Shown here: piece by piece, positions 44,071 to 52,735 of the stretch
Layout of the letters: each line of letters begins with the position of its first letter
Position numbering within the stretch: position 1 is the stretch's first letter
Assembly (NCBI GenBank): GCA_013360405.1
Contig: JABWBR010000024.1
Span: 1 to 62,008 of the forward strand
Length of the DNA stretch: 62,008 nucleotides
Reading direction: 5' to 3'
Source: Saprospiraceae bacterium
GTDB lineage: Bacteria; Bacteroidota; Bacteroidia; Chitinophagales; Saprospiraceae
Position numbers and translations under genes: made by a program
Notes under the pieces: generated by a model
What the model was told of the DNA's origin: nothing
Database searches by the model: none
Seen by the model: only the letters and a program-made list of their open reading frames with translations

Positions 44071-44098
44071 GTTCACAGTTCACAGTTCACAGTTCACT
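44071..44098. repeat. Heptamer tandem repeat (cagttca)
   Basis: The 7-bp unit cagttca is repeated about four times directly upstream of the 5'-nucleotidase gene. It is one of several 7-8-bp repeat tracts found between genes in this window. Confidence 0.7.
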
Positions 44099-44139
44099 TT
44101 TGACAGGCAATTGCTAACTTGCCGTCAAATTTCAACCTC

Positions 44140-45675
44140 ATGCGTACTTATCGTCAACTATGGATCGTGCTGGCAGTGGTGGCCCTGAGTGCTTGCCAGA
44201 CCGCCCGCAAGGCTTCCCAGCCTATCGAATTCACCATTCTTCAATACAACGACGTTTACGAAATAGCGCCGCTGGAAGGCGGCAAGTCGGGCGGATTGGC
44301 CCGGGTGGCTACCGTAAAAAAGGAATTGCTGCGCGAAAACCCCAATACCATTGCGGTGCTAGCCGGCGATTTCCTGAGCCCTTCGGTGCTGGCCAACCTC
44401 AAAATGGCCAACGGCGAACGCATCTCGGGCTTGCAAATGGTAGAAACCCTGAATGCCGCCGGACTAGACTACGCTACCTTCGGCAACCACGAATTCGACC
44501 TCAAAGATCCCGGCGTACTCCAAAACCGGATCAACCAAAGCAAATTCAAGTATATCACCTGCAACGCCATGCGGAGGGCCGGCGACCAAATCAAGCCCTT
44601 CCAGCAGCAAATCGACGGCCAGTTGCGCGACATACCCCAATATGTGGTACACGAATTCAGCAACGCCGCCGGCGCTAAAGTCAGGGTGGGCCTGACGGGC
44701 GTGGTACTGCCGTTCAACAAGCAGGACTACGTGAGTTACGCCCCCGTCGCGGCATCCATCAAAGAAGTGCTCGGCATTTTGCAATCGCAGGCCGACGTCA
44801 ATGTGGCCATCACCCACCTTGCTATCGATGAAGACAAGCAACTGGCTGCCGATGTGCCCGGCTTTGCACTGTTTATCGGCGGGCACGACCATACCAACAT
44901 GAAATACCAGGTGGGCGGCACGGCCATCACCAAAGCCGACGCCAACGTAAAAACCGTGTACATTCACCGCTTTACTTATTACCCCAAAACAAAAAAAACC
45001 GTACTCAACTCCACACTCAAAACCATCGACGACAAAATAGCCGATGACCTCGCCACCAAAGCCGTAGCGGACAAGTGGCAGCGCGACGCCTTTAAAATAA
45101 TGGAAGAACAGGGCTACCAACCCCAGCGCCAGATAATGATGGCCAAAACCAAACTGGAATGCACCGAATACAAAGTGCGCGCACAACAGACCAACATGGG
45201 TGCGCTCACCCTGCAGGGCTTCGAAGCCGTAAGCCCTGGCGCCGACGTATACCTGCTCAACAGCGGCTCCATGCGCCTCGACGACGACATCCTGGGCACG
45301 CTTACCGAATACGACATCTTGCGCACCTTCCCCTTTGGAGGCGCCATTTCTACTATGCAATTGCCTGGCGAAACGCTGGGCCGCGTATTGCAGGCCGGCC
45401 TCGTGACTAACGTCGGCGAAGGCGGCTATATGCAAGTCCGCTACGCAGAACAACGCGATGGCAAGTGGTGGATCAAAGGCGAGATGCTGAAAAACGAAAA
45501 AACCTACACCGTTGTATTGCCCGATTTTGTGGCGACGGGCAAAGAAGCCAATTTGGGCTTTTTGAAAGATTTTGCGTCTTCGCAAAAGCCGAATTTCACC
45601 GTCAATGCCGCTACCGTGCGCAACGACATCCGGGATATTGCCATCTATTACATGGAGCAATTGGGAACATACTGA
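44140..45675 (+). CDS. 5'-nucleotidase/UshA-family lipoprotein
   Basis: A 511-residue protein. Start ATG 44140 (MRTYRQLWIVLAVVALSAC) gives a lipoprotein signal with lipobox LSAC. Residues ~30-280 form a metallophosphatase domain: LQYNDVYE (the first motif lacks the usual His), AGDFLSPS, FGNHEFD and GGHDHTN. Residues ~310-500 match the 5'-nucleotidase C-terminal substrate domain (MGALTLQGFEAVSPGADVYLLNSGSMR, DILRTFPFGG). It probably dephosphorylates nucleotides in the periplasm. Leads a run of plus-strand genes. Confidence 0.85.
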   Translation: MRTYRQLWIVLAVVALSACQTARKASQPIEFTILQYNDVYEIAPLEGGKSGGLARVATVKKELLRENPNTIAVLAGDFLSPSVLANLKMANGERISGLQMVETLNAAGLDYATFGNHEFDLKDPGVLQNRINQSKFKYITCNAMRRAGDQIKPFQQQIDGQLRDIPQYVVHEFSNAAGAKVRVGLTGVVLPFNKQDYVSYAPVAASIKEVLGILQSQADVNVAITHLAIDEDKQLAADVPGFALFIGGHDHTNMKYQVGGTAITKADANVKTVYIHRFTYYPKTKKTVLNSTLKTIDDKIADDLATKAVADKWQRDAFKIMEEQGYQPQRQIMMAKTKLECTEYKVRAQQTNMGALTLQGFEAVSPGADVYLLNSGSMRLDDDILGTLTEYDILRTFPFGGAISTMQLPGETLGRVLQAGLVTNVGEGGYMQVRYAEQRDGKWWIKGEMLKNEKTYTVVLPDFVATGKEANLGFLKDFASSQKPNFTVNAATVRNDIRDIAIYYMEQLGTY

Positions 45676-45713
45676 CAACATAGTGTCCATTTATTATCTT
45701 TGCGATCGATTTC

Positions 45714-46070
45714 ATGGAAAAGTGGGAACAAGAATTTGAATGGGTGCAATTGAGGCATCGCCTGAAGGAGCAATTCCACAGGGATGCGCTGCCTGATTTG
45801 AATGCCGTGTTATTTCTCATCGGCATTCAGGAACTGGGGTTTGTAAAACCTGCTTTTACCAAAGAAGAAAAACAAGACCTGATGCACATAGCCGTCTGCC
45901 GCCTGCTGAGCGACGACGGCTATTACGAATTCATCGGCCGCGATGCCGACGGCTGGCCCCATTGGCGCGTTATACGCCACCTCGATACCAAAGGGCTGGA
46001 AGATCAGGAGCAGTTTATTATTAGCAAAATTATATCCTATTTTAAGACAGAACTACGCCAAATCAACTAA
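45714..46070 (+). CDS. Small conserved hypothetical protein
   Basis: A 118-residue protein, mixed helix/strand, with no signal peptide or metal motif (MEKWEQEFEWVQLRHRL start; FTKEEKQDLMHIAVCRLLSDDGYYEF; DGWPHWRVIRHLD). It lies 38 bp after the nucleotidase gene and 10 bp before the cyclophilin gene, so it is probably co-transcribed with them. Function not recognised. Confidence 0.65.
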   Translation: MEKWEQEFEWVQLRHRLKEQFHRDALPDLNAVLFLIGIQELGFVKPAFTKEEKQDLMHIAVCRLLSDDGYYEFIGRDADGWPHWRVIRHLDTKGLEDQEQFIISKIISYFKTELRQIN

Positions 46071-46080
46071 AACGCAGCAT

Positions 46081-46728
46081 ATGATCAGACATCTTACCCT
46101 CGCAATTGTCGCAATTGCGCTTTGTTGTGGCTTCAGCTCCTGCCAAACCGACGATAGCACCTACGCGCTTATCCATACGGAATACGGCGACATGAAAGTG
46201 ATGTTGTACAACTCGACGCCCAAACACCGCGACAACTTCATCAAACTTGTCAATGAGGGCTACTATGACAGCCTGCTCTTCCACCGCGTCATCAATGGTT
46301 TTATGATCCAGGGCGGCGACCCTGATTCGCGCAACGCTACGCCCGGCCAAATGCTGGGCATGGGTGGCCCCGAATACAAGATAGATCCCGAGATAGGCGC
46401 ACCCCACCTGCGCGGCGCCCTGGCTGCCGCCCGCGATAACAACCCACTGAAGCAGTCTTCCGGCTCTCAGTTTTATATCGTGCAGGGGCAAATCATCAAT
46501 GACGAATATTTAAATACCATCGAACAACAAAAGGGTATCAAGTATTCGCCCGAACAGCGCAAACTCTACAAAGAAGAAGGCGGCGCCCCCTTCCTCGACA
46601 ACGACTACACCGTCTTTGGCGAAGTGGTAGAGGGCATCGAAACCATAAACAAGATCACCTCCCAGCCTACGGATAGCAACGACCGCCCCAAACAGGATGT
46701 GAGGATGAAAATCAAGATTCTGAAGTAA
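46081..46728 (+). CDS. Cyclophilin-type peptidyl-prolyl isomerase, lipoprotein
   Basis: A 215-residue protein. The start MIRHLTLAIVAIALCCGFSSC gives a lipoprotein signal (lipobox FSSC). The cyclophilin domain is complete for the short bacterial type: HRDNFIKLVNEGYYDSLLFHRVINGFMIQGGDPD, GSQFYIVQGQ, and DNDYTVFGEVVEGIETINKI. It catalyses proline cis/trans isomerisation, aiding folding of exported proteins. An in-frame start 138 bp upstream (45943) would overlap the previous gene and lose the signal peptide, so it is rejected. A second cyclophilin gene follows. Confidence 0.9.
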   Translation: MIRHLTLAIVAIALCCGFSSCQTDDSTYALIHTEYGDMKVMLYNSTPKHRDNFIKLVNEGYYDSLLFHRVINGFMIQGGDPDSRNATPGQMLGMGGPEYKIDPEIGAPHLRGALAAARDNNPLKQSSGSQFYIVQGQIINDEYLNTIEQQKGIKYSPEQRKLYKEEGGAPFLDNDYTVFGEVVEGIETINKITSQPTDSNDRPKQDVRMKIKILK

Positions 46729-46738
46729 TCAAGTTTTG

Positions 46739-46887
46739 TTGTCGGCTGTCGGTTGTCAGTTCTCCGTTATCCGTTCCTTATCTTTGCCAGTAGAGACGCA
46801 AAATTTTGCGTCTCTACTGGCAATAAAACAGAAAACTGAGAACCGACAACTGACACCCGACAACCGACAACCGACAACCGACAACAC
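46739..46887. repeat. Nested inverted repeats with 40-bp perfect palindrome
   Basis: The centre, 46784-46823, is a perfect palindrome with left arm TTGCCAGTAGAGACGCAAAA. Around it are heptamer-type repeats: cggttgtcagttctc on the left and gagaaccgacaactgac followed by three copies of cgacaac on the right, inverted to each other. The whole gap between the two cyclophilin genes can therefore fold into one long stem. A similar TAGAGACGCAAAATTTTGCGTCTCTA core is, to my knowledge, a recurrent palindrome in unrelated bacterial genomes. Confidence 0.85.
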
Positions 46888-47775
46888 ATGACTCAACTAA
46901 AAACACTGACCATCATAGCCATCGCGGGCTTATTGGGCGCCTGCTCCCGGCCGGTAGCGCAGTTTACGCATGCCGGCGGCCAAAAAGCGCCATCGCTGGT
47001 GCAGTTTACCAACCAATCGGAGAAAGCCGAAACTTACGAATGGGATTTTGGCGACGGCAACAAATCCACAGAAGCTTCTCCAACGCACAGGTATTTGTCC
47101 TCTGGCAATTACACTGTGAAGCTCAAAGCGATGAAAGACAAAAAGGCGAGGATCAAAGAACACCGCCTGCTCATAGAACCGCCCAGCAAATGCCTGGTGG
47201 ATATCGAAACCGAGTTTGGGCACATGCTCGTGGAATTGTACGATGCCACGCCCAAACACCAGGAAAATTTCATCAAGCTCGTCGATCAGGGCTTCTTTGA
47301 CAGCCTGATGTTTCACCGCGTCATCGAAGGCTTTATGATACAGGGCGGCGACCCCGATTCGAAGCGCGCCAAACCCGGCCAGCAACTGGGCTCGGGGGGG
47401 CCCGGCTTTACCATCCCTGCCGAATTCGTTGATACGCTGGTGCATACCAAAGGCTCCCTGGCTGCCGCCCGGCAGGGCGACCAGGTGAACCCACAGAAGC
47501 GTTCTTCGGGATCCCAGTTTTATATCGTACAGGGCCGCCCACTGACGGCCCCCCAACTCGACCTGCTGGAAGCCCAGAAAAACATTCGCTACAGCACTGC
47601 CCAGCGCGAAATCTACCTCAAATCGGGAGGCACGCCCTTCCTCGACAAAGAATACACCGTTTTTGGCCGGATAATAGAAGGGCTCGACGTACTGGACCAG
47701 ATAGCTGCCACCAAGGTGGATTCTTTCGACCGGCCCAAAAAGGACGTTCGCATGAAGATGAAAGTCATTAGATAA
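46888..47775 (+). CDS. PKD-domain cyclophilin lipoprotein
   Basis: A 295-residue protein. Signal with lipobox LGAC (IIAIAGLLGACS). Residues ~30-90 form a PKD domain (VQFTNQSEKAETYEWDFGDGN ... HRYLSSGNYTVKLKA). Residues ~100-295 are a cyclophilin domain parallel to the preceding gene (FHRVIEGFMIQGGDPD, GSQFYIVQGR, DKEYTVFGRIIEGLDVLDQI). The PKD module probably places the isomerase on a surface or partner protein. The two cyclophilins are likely duplicates, with PKD gained or lost in one. Confidence 0.9.
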   Translation: MTQLKTLTIIAIAGLLGACSRPVAQFTHAGGQKAPSLVQFTNQSEKAETYEWDFGDGNKSTEASPTHRYLSSGNYTVKLKAMKDKKARIKEHRLLIEPPSKCLVDIETEFGHMLVELYDATPKHQENFIKLVDQGFFDSLMFHRVIEGFMIQGGDPDSKRAKPGQQLGSGGPGFTIPAEFVDTLVHTKGSLAAARQGDQVNPQKRSSGSQFYIVQGRPLTAPQLDLLEAQKNIRYSTAQREIYLKSGGTPFLDKEYTVFGRIIEGLDVLDQIAATKVDSFDRPKKDVRMKMKVIR

Positions 47776-47784
47776 AAACATACT

Positions 47785-48540
47785 ATGCAGCAACACACCG
47801 TATTGGGCATTGATATTGGAGGTTCGGGTATCAAAGGATCGCTCATCGACATCCGCTCGGGAGAGATGCTGGGCGAGCGACTCCGCCTGACGACGCCCCA
47901 ACCCGCTACGCCCGAGGCCGTAGCCGATACATTTGCCCAATTGGTGGAGATGCATCAGTGGAAGGGATTGGTGGGCTGTGGTTTTCCTGCCATCGTTAAG
48001 CACAACGTGGCCCTTACTGCCGCCAACATCGACAAAAGCTGGATAGGCGTGGATATCGCCGATATTTTTGAACGCAAATCGGGTTGCACTGTCGCCGCCG
48101 TCAACGATGCCGACGCTGCGGGTTTAGCCATGATGCGCTTCGGCATCGGCAAAGGCGAATTGGGTGTGGTGCTCGTTGTCACCATCGGCACCGGTATCGG
48201 TAGCGCTTTGTTTCACAACGGCCAGTTGGTACCCAATACAGAATTGGGGCACGTTTTTTTGCACAATATGCCGGCAGAGCAATATACGGCCGATTCGGTG
48301 CGCAAGCGCCTGGAATTGTCGTGGAAAGACTGGGGCGCCCGGCTCAGCGAATACCTGCGCCACCTGGAGCGCATCATGTCGCCCGATTTATTTATCCTTG
48401 GTGGCGGCGTGAGCAAGCAATTTGATGAGTACGCGTCGTTTATAAAAGTGGATACGCCGGTAAGAGCCGCGCGCCTCCAAAACAATGCCGGCGCTATAGG
48501 TGCGGCCTATTACGCCTGGCAGCAAACGCAATTGTTATGA
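47785..48540 (+). CDS. ppgK: Polyphosphate glucokinase (ROK family)
   Basis: A 251-residue ROK-type sugar kinase. The phosphate-binding motif is [11 protein letters not shown] (residues 8-18), the sugar-binding region is [17 protein letters not shown] with the catalytic Asp, then [14 protein letters not shown] and NTELGHVFL. Length and motif variants fit polyphosphate glucokinases, which use polyphosphate or ATP to make glucose-6-phosphate. The ROK zinc/CXCGXXGC signature is absent, as usual for this subgroup. Its stop overlaps the next start (ATGA at 48537). Confidence 0.85.
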   Translation: MQQHTVLGIDIGGSGIKGSLIDIRSGEMLGERLRLTTPQPATPEAVADTFAQLVEMHQWKGLVGCGFPAIVKHNVALTAANIDKSWIGVDIADIFERKSGCTVAAVNDADAAGLAMMRFGIGKGELGVVLVVTIGTGIGSALFHNGQLVPNTELGHVFLHNMPAEQYTADSVRKRLELSWKDWGARLSEYLRHLERIMSPDLFILGGGVSKQFDEYASFIKVDTPVRAARLQNNAGAIGAAYYAWQQTQLL

Positions 48541-49391
48541 GCGCATCGCCGTTGATCAGCGCCGCCGATTTGTCGGCGCAATTGGGTGCAGCAAACTGGC
48601 TGGTCGTAGACTGCCGTTTTTCGCTAGCAGATACCGGGCGAGGCCGCCGCGAATACGCCCACTCGCATATACCCGGCGCGGTGTATGCCCATATCGATGA
48701 GCACCTTTCCGGGCCGGTTATTCCCGGCCTCACCGGGCGCCATCCCCTACCCGATGCCGCTGTACTGGCCGCGCAACTCGGCCAATGGGGTATCGACGCC
48801 GATACTGCGGTGGTAGCCTACGACGATGCCGGCGGCGGCCACGCCGCCCGCCTCTGGTGGCTGCTGGGCTGGCTGGGCCACCACCACGCTTACGTCCTCG
48901 ACGGCGGCTGGCAAGCCTGGCAAGCAGCCGGCTTCCCCGAAACGGATGCGGTACCGCAGCGCAATCCCACAACGTTTACCCCCCACCTACGCCCTGAACG
49001 CGTTGTCGATGCCCATTTTGTAAAAGAAAAAAGCCACGACCCCGATTTTATAGTGGCCGACTCGCGCGATCCGCAGCGCTATGCCGGCCTCAACGAAACC
49101 ATAGACCCTATAGCCGGCCACATACCCGGCGCCGTGAGCGCCCCGTATATGGCCAATCTAAGCCCCGATGGCCGTTTTCAAGACCCCGAGGCGCTTCGCC
49201 TGCGCTTTGAAAAACTCCTCGAAGGAAAACCTGCCGACCATACGGTCTTTTACTGCGGCTCGGGCGTGACCGCCTGCCACAATCTGCTGGCATACGCCCA
49301 TGCAGGGCTGGGCGACGCCTTGCTGTATGCGGGCTCGTGGAGCGAATGGATCAATGACCCGGAGCGGGGAGTGGCTGTGGGGGGAGGGTGA
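48537..49391 (+). CDS. sseA: Rhodanese-type sulfurtransferase (mercaptopyruvate sulfurtransferase-like)
   Basis: A 284-residue tandem rhodanese. Both rhodanese domains are visible: N-terminal [33 protein letters not shown], and C-terminal [14 protein letters not shown] ... [10 protein letters not shown]. The active-site loop is CGSGVTAC, the type found in 3-mercaptopyruvate sulfurtransferases. It transfers sulfur to thiols or cyanide in the cytosol. It overlaps ppgK by 4 bp. Confidence 0.85.
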   Translation: MSASPLISAADLSAQLGAANWLVVDCRFSLADTGRGRREYAHSHIPGAVYAHIDEHLSGPVIPGLTGRHPLPDAAVLAAQLGQWGIDADTAVVAYDDAGGGHAARLWWLLGWLGHHHAYVLDGGWQAWQAAGFPETDAVPQRNPTTFTPHLRPERVVDAHFVKEKSHDPDFIVADSRDPQRYAGLNETIDPIAGHIPGAVSAPYMANLSPDGRFQDPEALRLRFEKLLEGKPADHTVFYCGSGVTACHNLLAYAHAGLGDALLYAGSWSEWINDPERGVAVGGG

Positions 49392-49425
49392 GAGTGTGGG
49401 AGGGTGAGAGGGAGTGAGGGAGAGA
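49388..49425 (+). repeat. GA-rich intergenic repeat
   Basis: Repeats of gtgggagggtgagaggga between the sulfurtransferase and pssA genes, related to the block at 43437-43512. Confidence 0.5.
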
Positions 49426-49442
49426 TAAAATACTGTTTTACA

Positions 49443-50195
49443 ATGACTAAACATTTGCCTAATGCCATCACCTTGTTCAACTTGTTTTGCGGTTGCTGTG
49501 CGATCGTGAGCATATTGGGCGGGGATATACTGACCGGTGTAGCCTGGCTTGCGGCGGCTGCCGTAGCCGACTTTGCCGACGGGGCGGTGGCCCGGGCGCT
49601 GCACGTGCAATCGCCGTTAGGCGTACAACTCGACTCGCTGGCCGACATGGTTTCTTTTGGGGTGGCGCCGGGGGCTATCTTTTTTATGCTGCTCAACCAA
49701 ATTTTCATGCCCGATGGGCCGGCTTGGCAGGCTTTTCCTGGGCAAGCAGTAGTATTCGAGGCGCCTCGGTGGCAGGCATTTCCCGGCTTTGTGCTATCGG
49801 TTTTTTCGGGGCTTCGCCTGGCCAAATTCAATATCGACACCCGGCAGACGAAGCATTTCCTGGGCTTGCCTACGCCCGCATGCACTATTTTTGTAATCGG
49901 ATTGGCGCTTGTCGCGCACTTCGATAGCTTTGGGCTGGGCGGCGTATTGCTCCAGCCCTGGCTGTTATACGTGATGATTGCCCTGTTGAGTGGGTTGCTG
50001 GTATCCGAAATACCGATGTTCAGCCTTAAAATCAGCGGGCTGCGCTGGAAAGGCAACGAGATAAAGCTTATTTTTGCGGCGGTAAGCCTGCTGTTGGTTT
50101 TCGCCCTGGGATGGGCGGCGCCGGCGGCGGTCATATTGCTCTACATATTGGTCAACCTCATTATTTATTTTACATCCGGAAAGACAAGCACATGA
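49443..50195 (+). CDS. pssA: CDP-diacylglycerol-serine O-phosphatidyltransferase
   Basis: A 250-residue integral membrane protein. Start ATG 49443 (MTKHLPNAITLFNLF) is preferred to an in-frame upstream start at 49404 lying in the repeat. The CDP-alcohol phosphotransferase motif is present: DFADGAVARALHVQSPLGVQLDSLADMVSFG, with the conserved Asp residues and the DG-AR-G-D-D spacing. Several hydrophobic helices follow. It makes phosphatidylserine, the precursor of phosphatidylethanolamine. It overlaps purS by 4 bp. Confidence 0.9.
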   Translation: MTKHLPNAITLFNLFCGCCAIVSILGGDILTGVAWLAAAAVADFADGAVARALHVQSPLGVQLDSLADMVSFGVAPGAIFFMLLNQIFMPDGPAWQAFPGQAVVFEAPRWQAFPGFVLSVFSGLRLAKFNIDTRQTKHFLGLPTPACTIFVIGLALVAHFDSFGLGGVLLQPWLLYVMIALLSGLLVSEIPMFSLKISGLRWKGNEIKLIFAAVSLLLVFALGWAAPAAVILLYILVNLIIYFTSGKTST

Positions 50196-50443
50196 ACTTC
50201 ATCGCAGAAATAAACATCATGCCACACAAAGAACTGTTGGATCCGCAGGGCAGAGCGGTGGCTAATAATATGAAAAACATCAACCTTGCCGGCATTTCCG
50301 ATATTCGCATCGGCAAGCACATCGTGATGCAACTCGAAGCAGGCTCGGAAGCGGAAGCAAAAGAGAAGGTTGAAACTGCTTGTCGCAAATTGCTGGCCAA
50401 CCTCATCATGGAGACCTTCCACTACGAGATAAAAGCCCTTTAG
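50192..50443 (+). CDS. purS: Phosphoribosylformylglycinamidine synthase subunit PurS
   Basis: An 83-residue protein starting MNFIAEINIMPHKELLDPQGRAV, the hallmark start of PurS, followed by a beta-alpha-beta-beta-alpha-beta layout (ISDIRIGKHIVMQL ... CRKLLANLIMETFHYEI). With PurL and PurQ it forms the fourth-step purine synthase; those subunits are not in this window. The ATG at 50192 overlaps the pssA stop as ATGA. A start at 50111 would lie inside pssA and is rejected. Confidence 0.9.
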   Translation: MNFIAEINIMPHKELLDPQGRAVANNMKNINLAGISDIRIGKHIVMQLEAGSEAEAKEKVETACRKLLANLIMETFHYEIKAL

Positions 50444-50455
50444 GGCACGGCGAGT

Positions 50456-51121
50456 ATGTTGTACCTGGTCCCCACCCCTATCGGCAACCTCGAAGATATG
50501 ACCCTGCGAGCCATACGGATACTCAAGGAGGTAGACCTGGTATTAGCCGAAGACACGCGCACGTCCAAGAGATTACTCACACACTACGGTATTGCTACGC
50601 CCTTGCGTTCGTATCATGCGCACAATGAACATGCTACGGTGACTTCGTTGGCAGCGCAATTACAAGGCGGCGCCAACATGGCTTTGGTCACCGATGCCGG
50701 CACGCCGGGCATCTCCGATCCCGGCTTTTTGCTGGTGCGCGCCTGCGTGCAGTCGGGTGTGCGGGTAGAGTGCCTGCCGGGCGCCACGGCTTTTGTGCCC
50801 GCCCTGGCGGCCTCGGGTTTACCCTGCGACCGCTTTCACTTCGAGGGGTTTTTGCCGCACAAAAAAGGCCGGCAGACGAGGCTGCTATACCTGGCTGCCT
50901 TGCCGAATACCTTTGTGTTGTACGAGTCGCCCAACCGGCTTGTCAAATGCCTGGAGCAACTTATCGAGCACTGCGGCCCTGAGCGCCCCGCCTGCGTGGC
51001 ACGCGAATTGAGTAAATTGCACGAAGACCTCCACACGGATTCGCTTGAAGCCATTTTGAAATACTACCGGCAGAAAGATGCGGTGAAAGGAGAGGTGGTT
51101 ATTGTGGTGGGGGGGAAGTGA
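50456..51121 (+). CDS. rsmI: 16S rRNA (cytidine-1402-2'-O)-methyltransferase
   Basis: A 221-residue tetrapyrrole-methylase-fold SAM enzyme. RsmI signatures: LYLVPTPIGNLEDMTLRAIRIL at the start, VLAEDTRTSKRLLTHYGI, LVTDAGTPGISDPG, RVECLPGATAFVPALAASGLP and FEGFLPHKKGRQ. It methylates C1402 of 16S rRNA at the decoding site. It lies 12 bp after purS and probably closes this gene run. Confidence 0.95.
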   Translation: MLYLVPTPIGNLEDMTLRAIRILKEVDLVLAEDTRTSKRLLTHYGIATPLRSYHAHNEHATVTSLAAQLQGGANMALVTDAGTPGISDPGFLLVRACVQSGVRVECLPGATAFVPALAASGLPCDRFHFEGFLPHKKGRQTRLLYLAALPNTFVLYESPNRLVKCLEQLIEHCGPERPACVARELSKLHEDLHTDSLEAILKYYRQKDAVKGEVVIVVGGK

Positions 51122-51141
51122 TCTAATATGGCTATTTAGTT

Positions 51142-52668
51142 TTATCGCCGTTTTATTACCTTCTTTGTCACGGATTGTCCGGCCTTTGTCAGGCGGATGA
51201 AATATACCCCATCATCCAGCCTGCTGATGTCTATGCGGGATTCTGAGCTGTCAGGCATGGCGTGCATCAATTGCCCATGCACATTATATACCTCTATTCT
51301 GTCCCATTTATCTATGCTTTCAATTTGTATATTAATCCAAGAAGAAGTGGGATTGGGATACAGGGTCACGGCCTTGTTCGGTATGATGGGAAACGAAGTG
51401 CTTACCGGGCTGCAAAACAGCGTATCCAGACAACCGTCTTTGCTGACCTTGATGAGCCAGCCCCAGTCTTTGGGCTCAGGCTCGTAGGTGCGGCTGTAAC
51501 CGCATACTATCAGGCTGCCACTTGGCAGTTCCACTGCATCATAATAGTAGTTGGTGGAGCCGGTTTCGTAACTCCAAAACGCCGTGTCCACCCGGCTCCA
51601 GAGTTGATCGCCCTGACTGTCCAAGCGCACCATCCAGCCGGAAAAGGAATTGTACCACATCGGTACAGGTGGGATGGGATAGTGGACAGGTTTTAATCCA
51701 ATCGTTAACCAACCTCCATCGGTGAGTTGAATTGCTTTTGTAAAATAATTTATAGGAAAATCAGCCACTCCAAACGTATCATCCCGAATTATATTGAAGT
51801 TTTCATCCCGAATAATAAATTTAGGTTGTTTTGATATTTCATTGTATGTTGCATTATACCAGCCTCTTGCGCTTGTGTATGCCCAATTACCGTCTGGCGT
51901 CCTGAAGATGCTGCCTGCTCCCAACTCCTCCAATGAAGGCTGGCTCTCCCATTGCCATTTGATGTTGCCGAGGCTGTCGATGGCGAATATCTTGCTGGTG
52001 TTTTTCACTTGCGGCAAGGGAGTGCCTTGCACTGCAGTAGTTGTTGCACCAATGACATATTCGTTTTCATTCAGAACTAATACATTATTAAATAAGGTTC
52101 GTCTGTTGGGTGTCGTGATTTTTTTTTCCCATATTTTGTTGCCTTGGAAATCTGTTTTCATTATGAAAATATTCAAAACAGAACTGGAAGCATCTGTCTT
52201 TTCCCCCAATATCAATAGGCCATCTCCCAATACTTTCACTTCTTCGTAAAAATCAACCACAGAGGCCGGGTCATCGTATTCTTTCAGGAAAACCGGTGCC
52301 CCGGAATTATCAAACCTCGCCAAATACCCGTTTCTTCTGTAAAAAAACTGCCCCACCCCCACATACCCGCTCCCATCACCCAGTTTTGCAAGGCTATTGG
52401 GATACGCCACCGTGAAATCATCGCTCAAACTGTCATTGTAGATATGGTAATCAATCAAATTGCCGCTCGTGTCAAAACGAGCGAGGAGCATGCCTGCAGC
52501 AAATTGCCCTTCCTCCAAGACTACGCCATACACCACCAATGTATCTCCTGACAACTCCATGCTTTGAAACCCTGCCGCCCGTTCCCCGAGGTCGTAAGCG
52601 CGGCTAAAGCCCGGCTGGGCAGGGGCTGTGTACTCGATGAGCGCCGATATAAGCATCAATAAATATCT
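51142..52668 (-). CDS. Secreted protein with T9SS sorting domain
   Basis: A 508-residue protein. Start ATG 52668 (MRYLLMLISALIEYTAPAQ) gives a short signal peptide; an in-frame ATG 15 bp upstream is also possible. The body (~30-420) has repeated beta-rich units of the type GDGSGYVGVGQFFYRRNGYLARFD and GNIKWQWESQ, like a propeller made of SBBP-like repeats. Residues ~430-508 are the T9SS type A tail (LYPNPTSSWINIQI ... DDGVYFIRLTKAG). Function unknown; surface or secreted. Confidence 0.8.
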   Translation of the reverse strand, partial: RYLLMLISALIEYTAPAQPGFSRAYDLGERAAGFQSMELSGDTLVVYGVVLEEGQFAAGMLLARFDTSGNLIDYHIYNDSLSDDFTVAYPNSLAKLGDGSGYVGVGQFFYRRNGYLARFDNSGAPVFLKEYDDPASVVDFYEEVKVLGDGLLILGEKTDASSSVLNIFIMKTDFQGNKIWEKKITTPNRRTLFNNVLVLNENEYVIGATTTAVQGTPLPQVKNTSKIFAIDSLGNIKWQWESQPSLEELGAGSIFRTPDGNWAYTSARGWYNATYNEISKQPKFIIRDENFNIIRDDTFGVADFPINYFTKAIQLTDGGWLTIGLKPVHYPIPPVPMWYNSFSGWMVRLDSQGDQLWSRVDTAFWSYETGSTNYYYDAVELPSGSLIVCGYSRTYEPEPKDWGWLIKVSKDGCLDTLFCSPVSTSFPIIPNKAVTLYPNPTSSWINIQIESIDKWDRIEVYNVHGQLMHAMPDSSESRIDISRLDDGVYFIRLTKAGQSVTKKVIKRR

Positions 52669-52686
52669 CATGGCAAAAAGCATAAA

Positions 52687-52721
52687 TGCCCGTCCGGCCG
52701 CACAGGGCGACCGGACGGGCA
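52687..52721. terminator. GC-rich hairpin terminator
   Basis: TGCCCGTCCGG (52687-52697) and CCGGACGGGCA (52711-52721) form a perfect 11-bp stem. It lies 15 bp downstream of the metalloprotease stop codon (minus strand) and before the next minus-strand gene, so it probably separates the two transcripts. Confidence 0.75.
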
Positions 52722-52735
52722 GGTAACAAAAAAAC

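Noticed and set aside
44464-45690. A 408-codon minus-strand open frame
   Set aside because: Antisense to the clear 5'-nucleotidase gene in GC-rich DNA; rich in Gly/His/Ala/Val/Phe with no domain.
46930-48003. A 357-codon minus-strand open frame
   Set aside because: Antisense to the PKD-cyclophilin and ppgK genes, both with complete family motifs.
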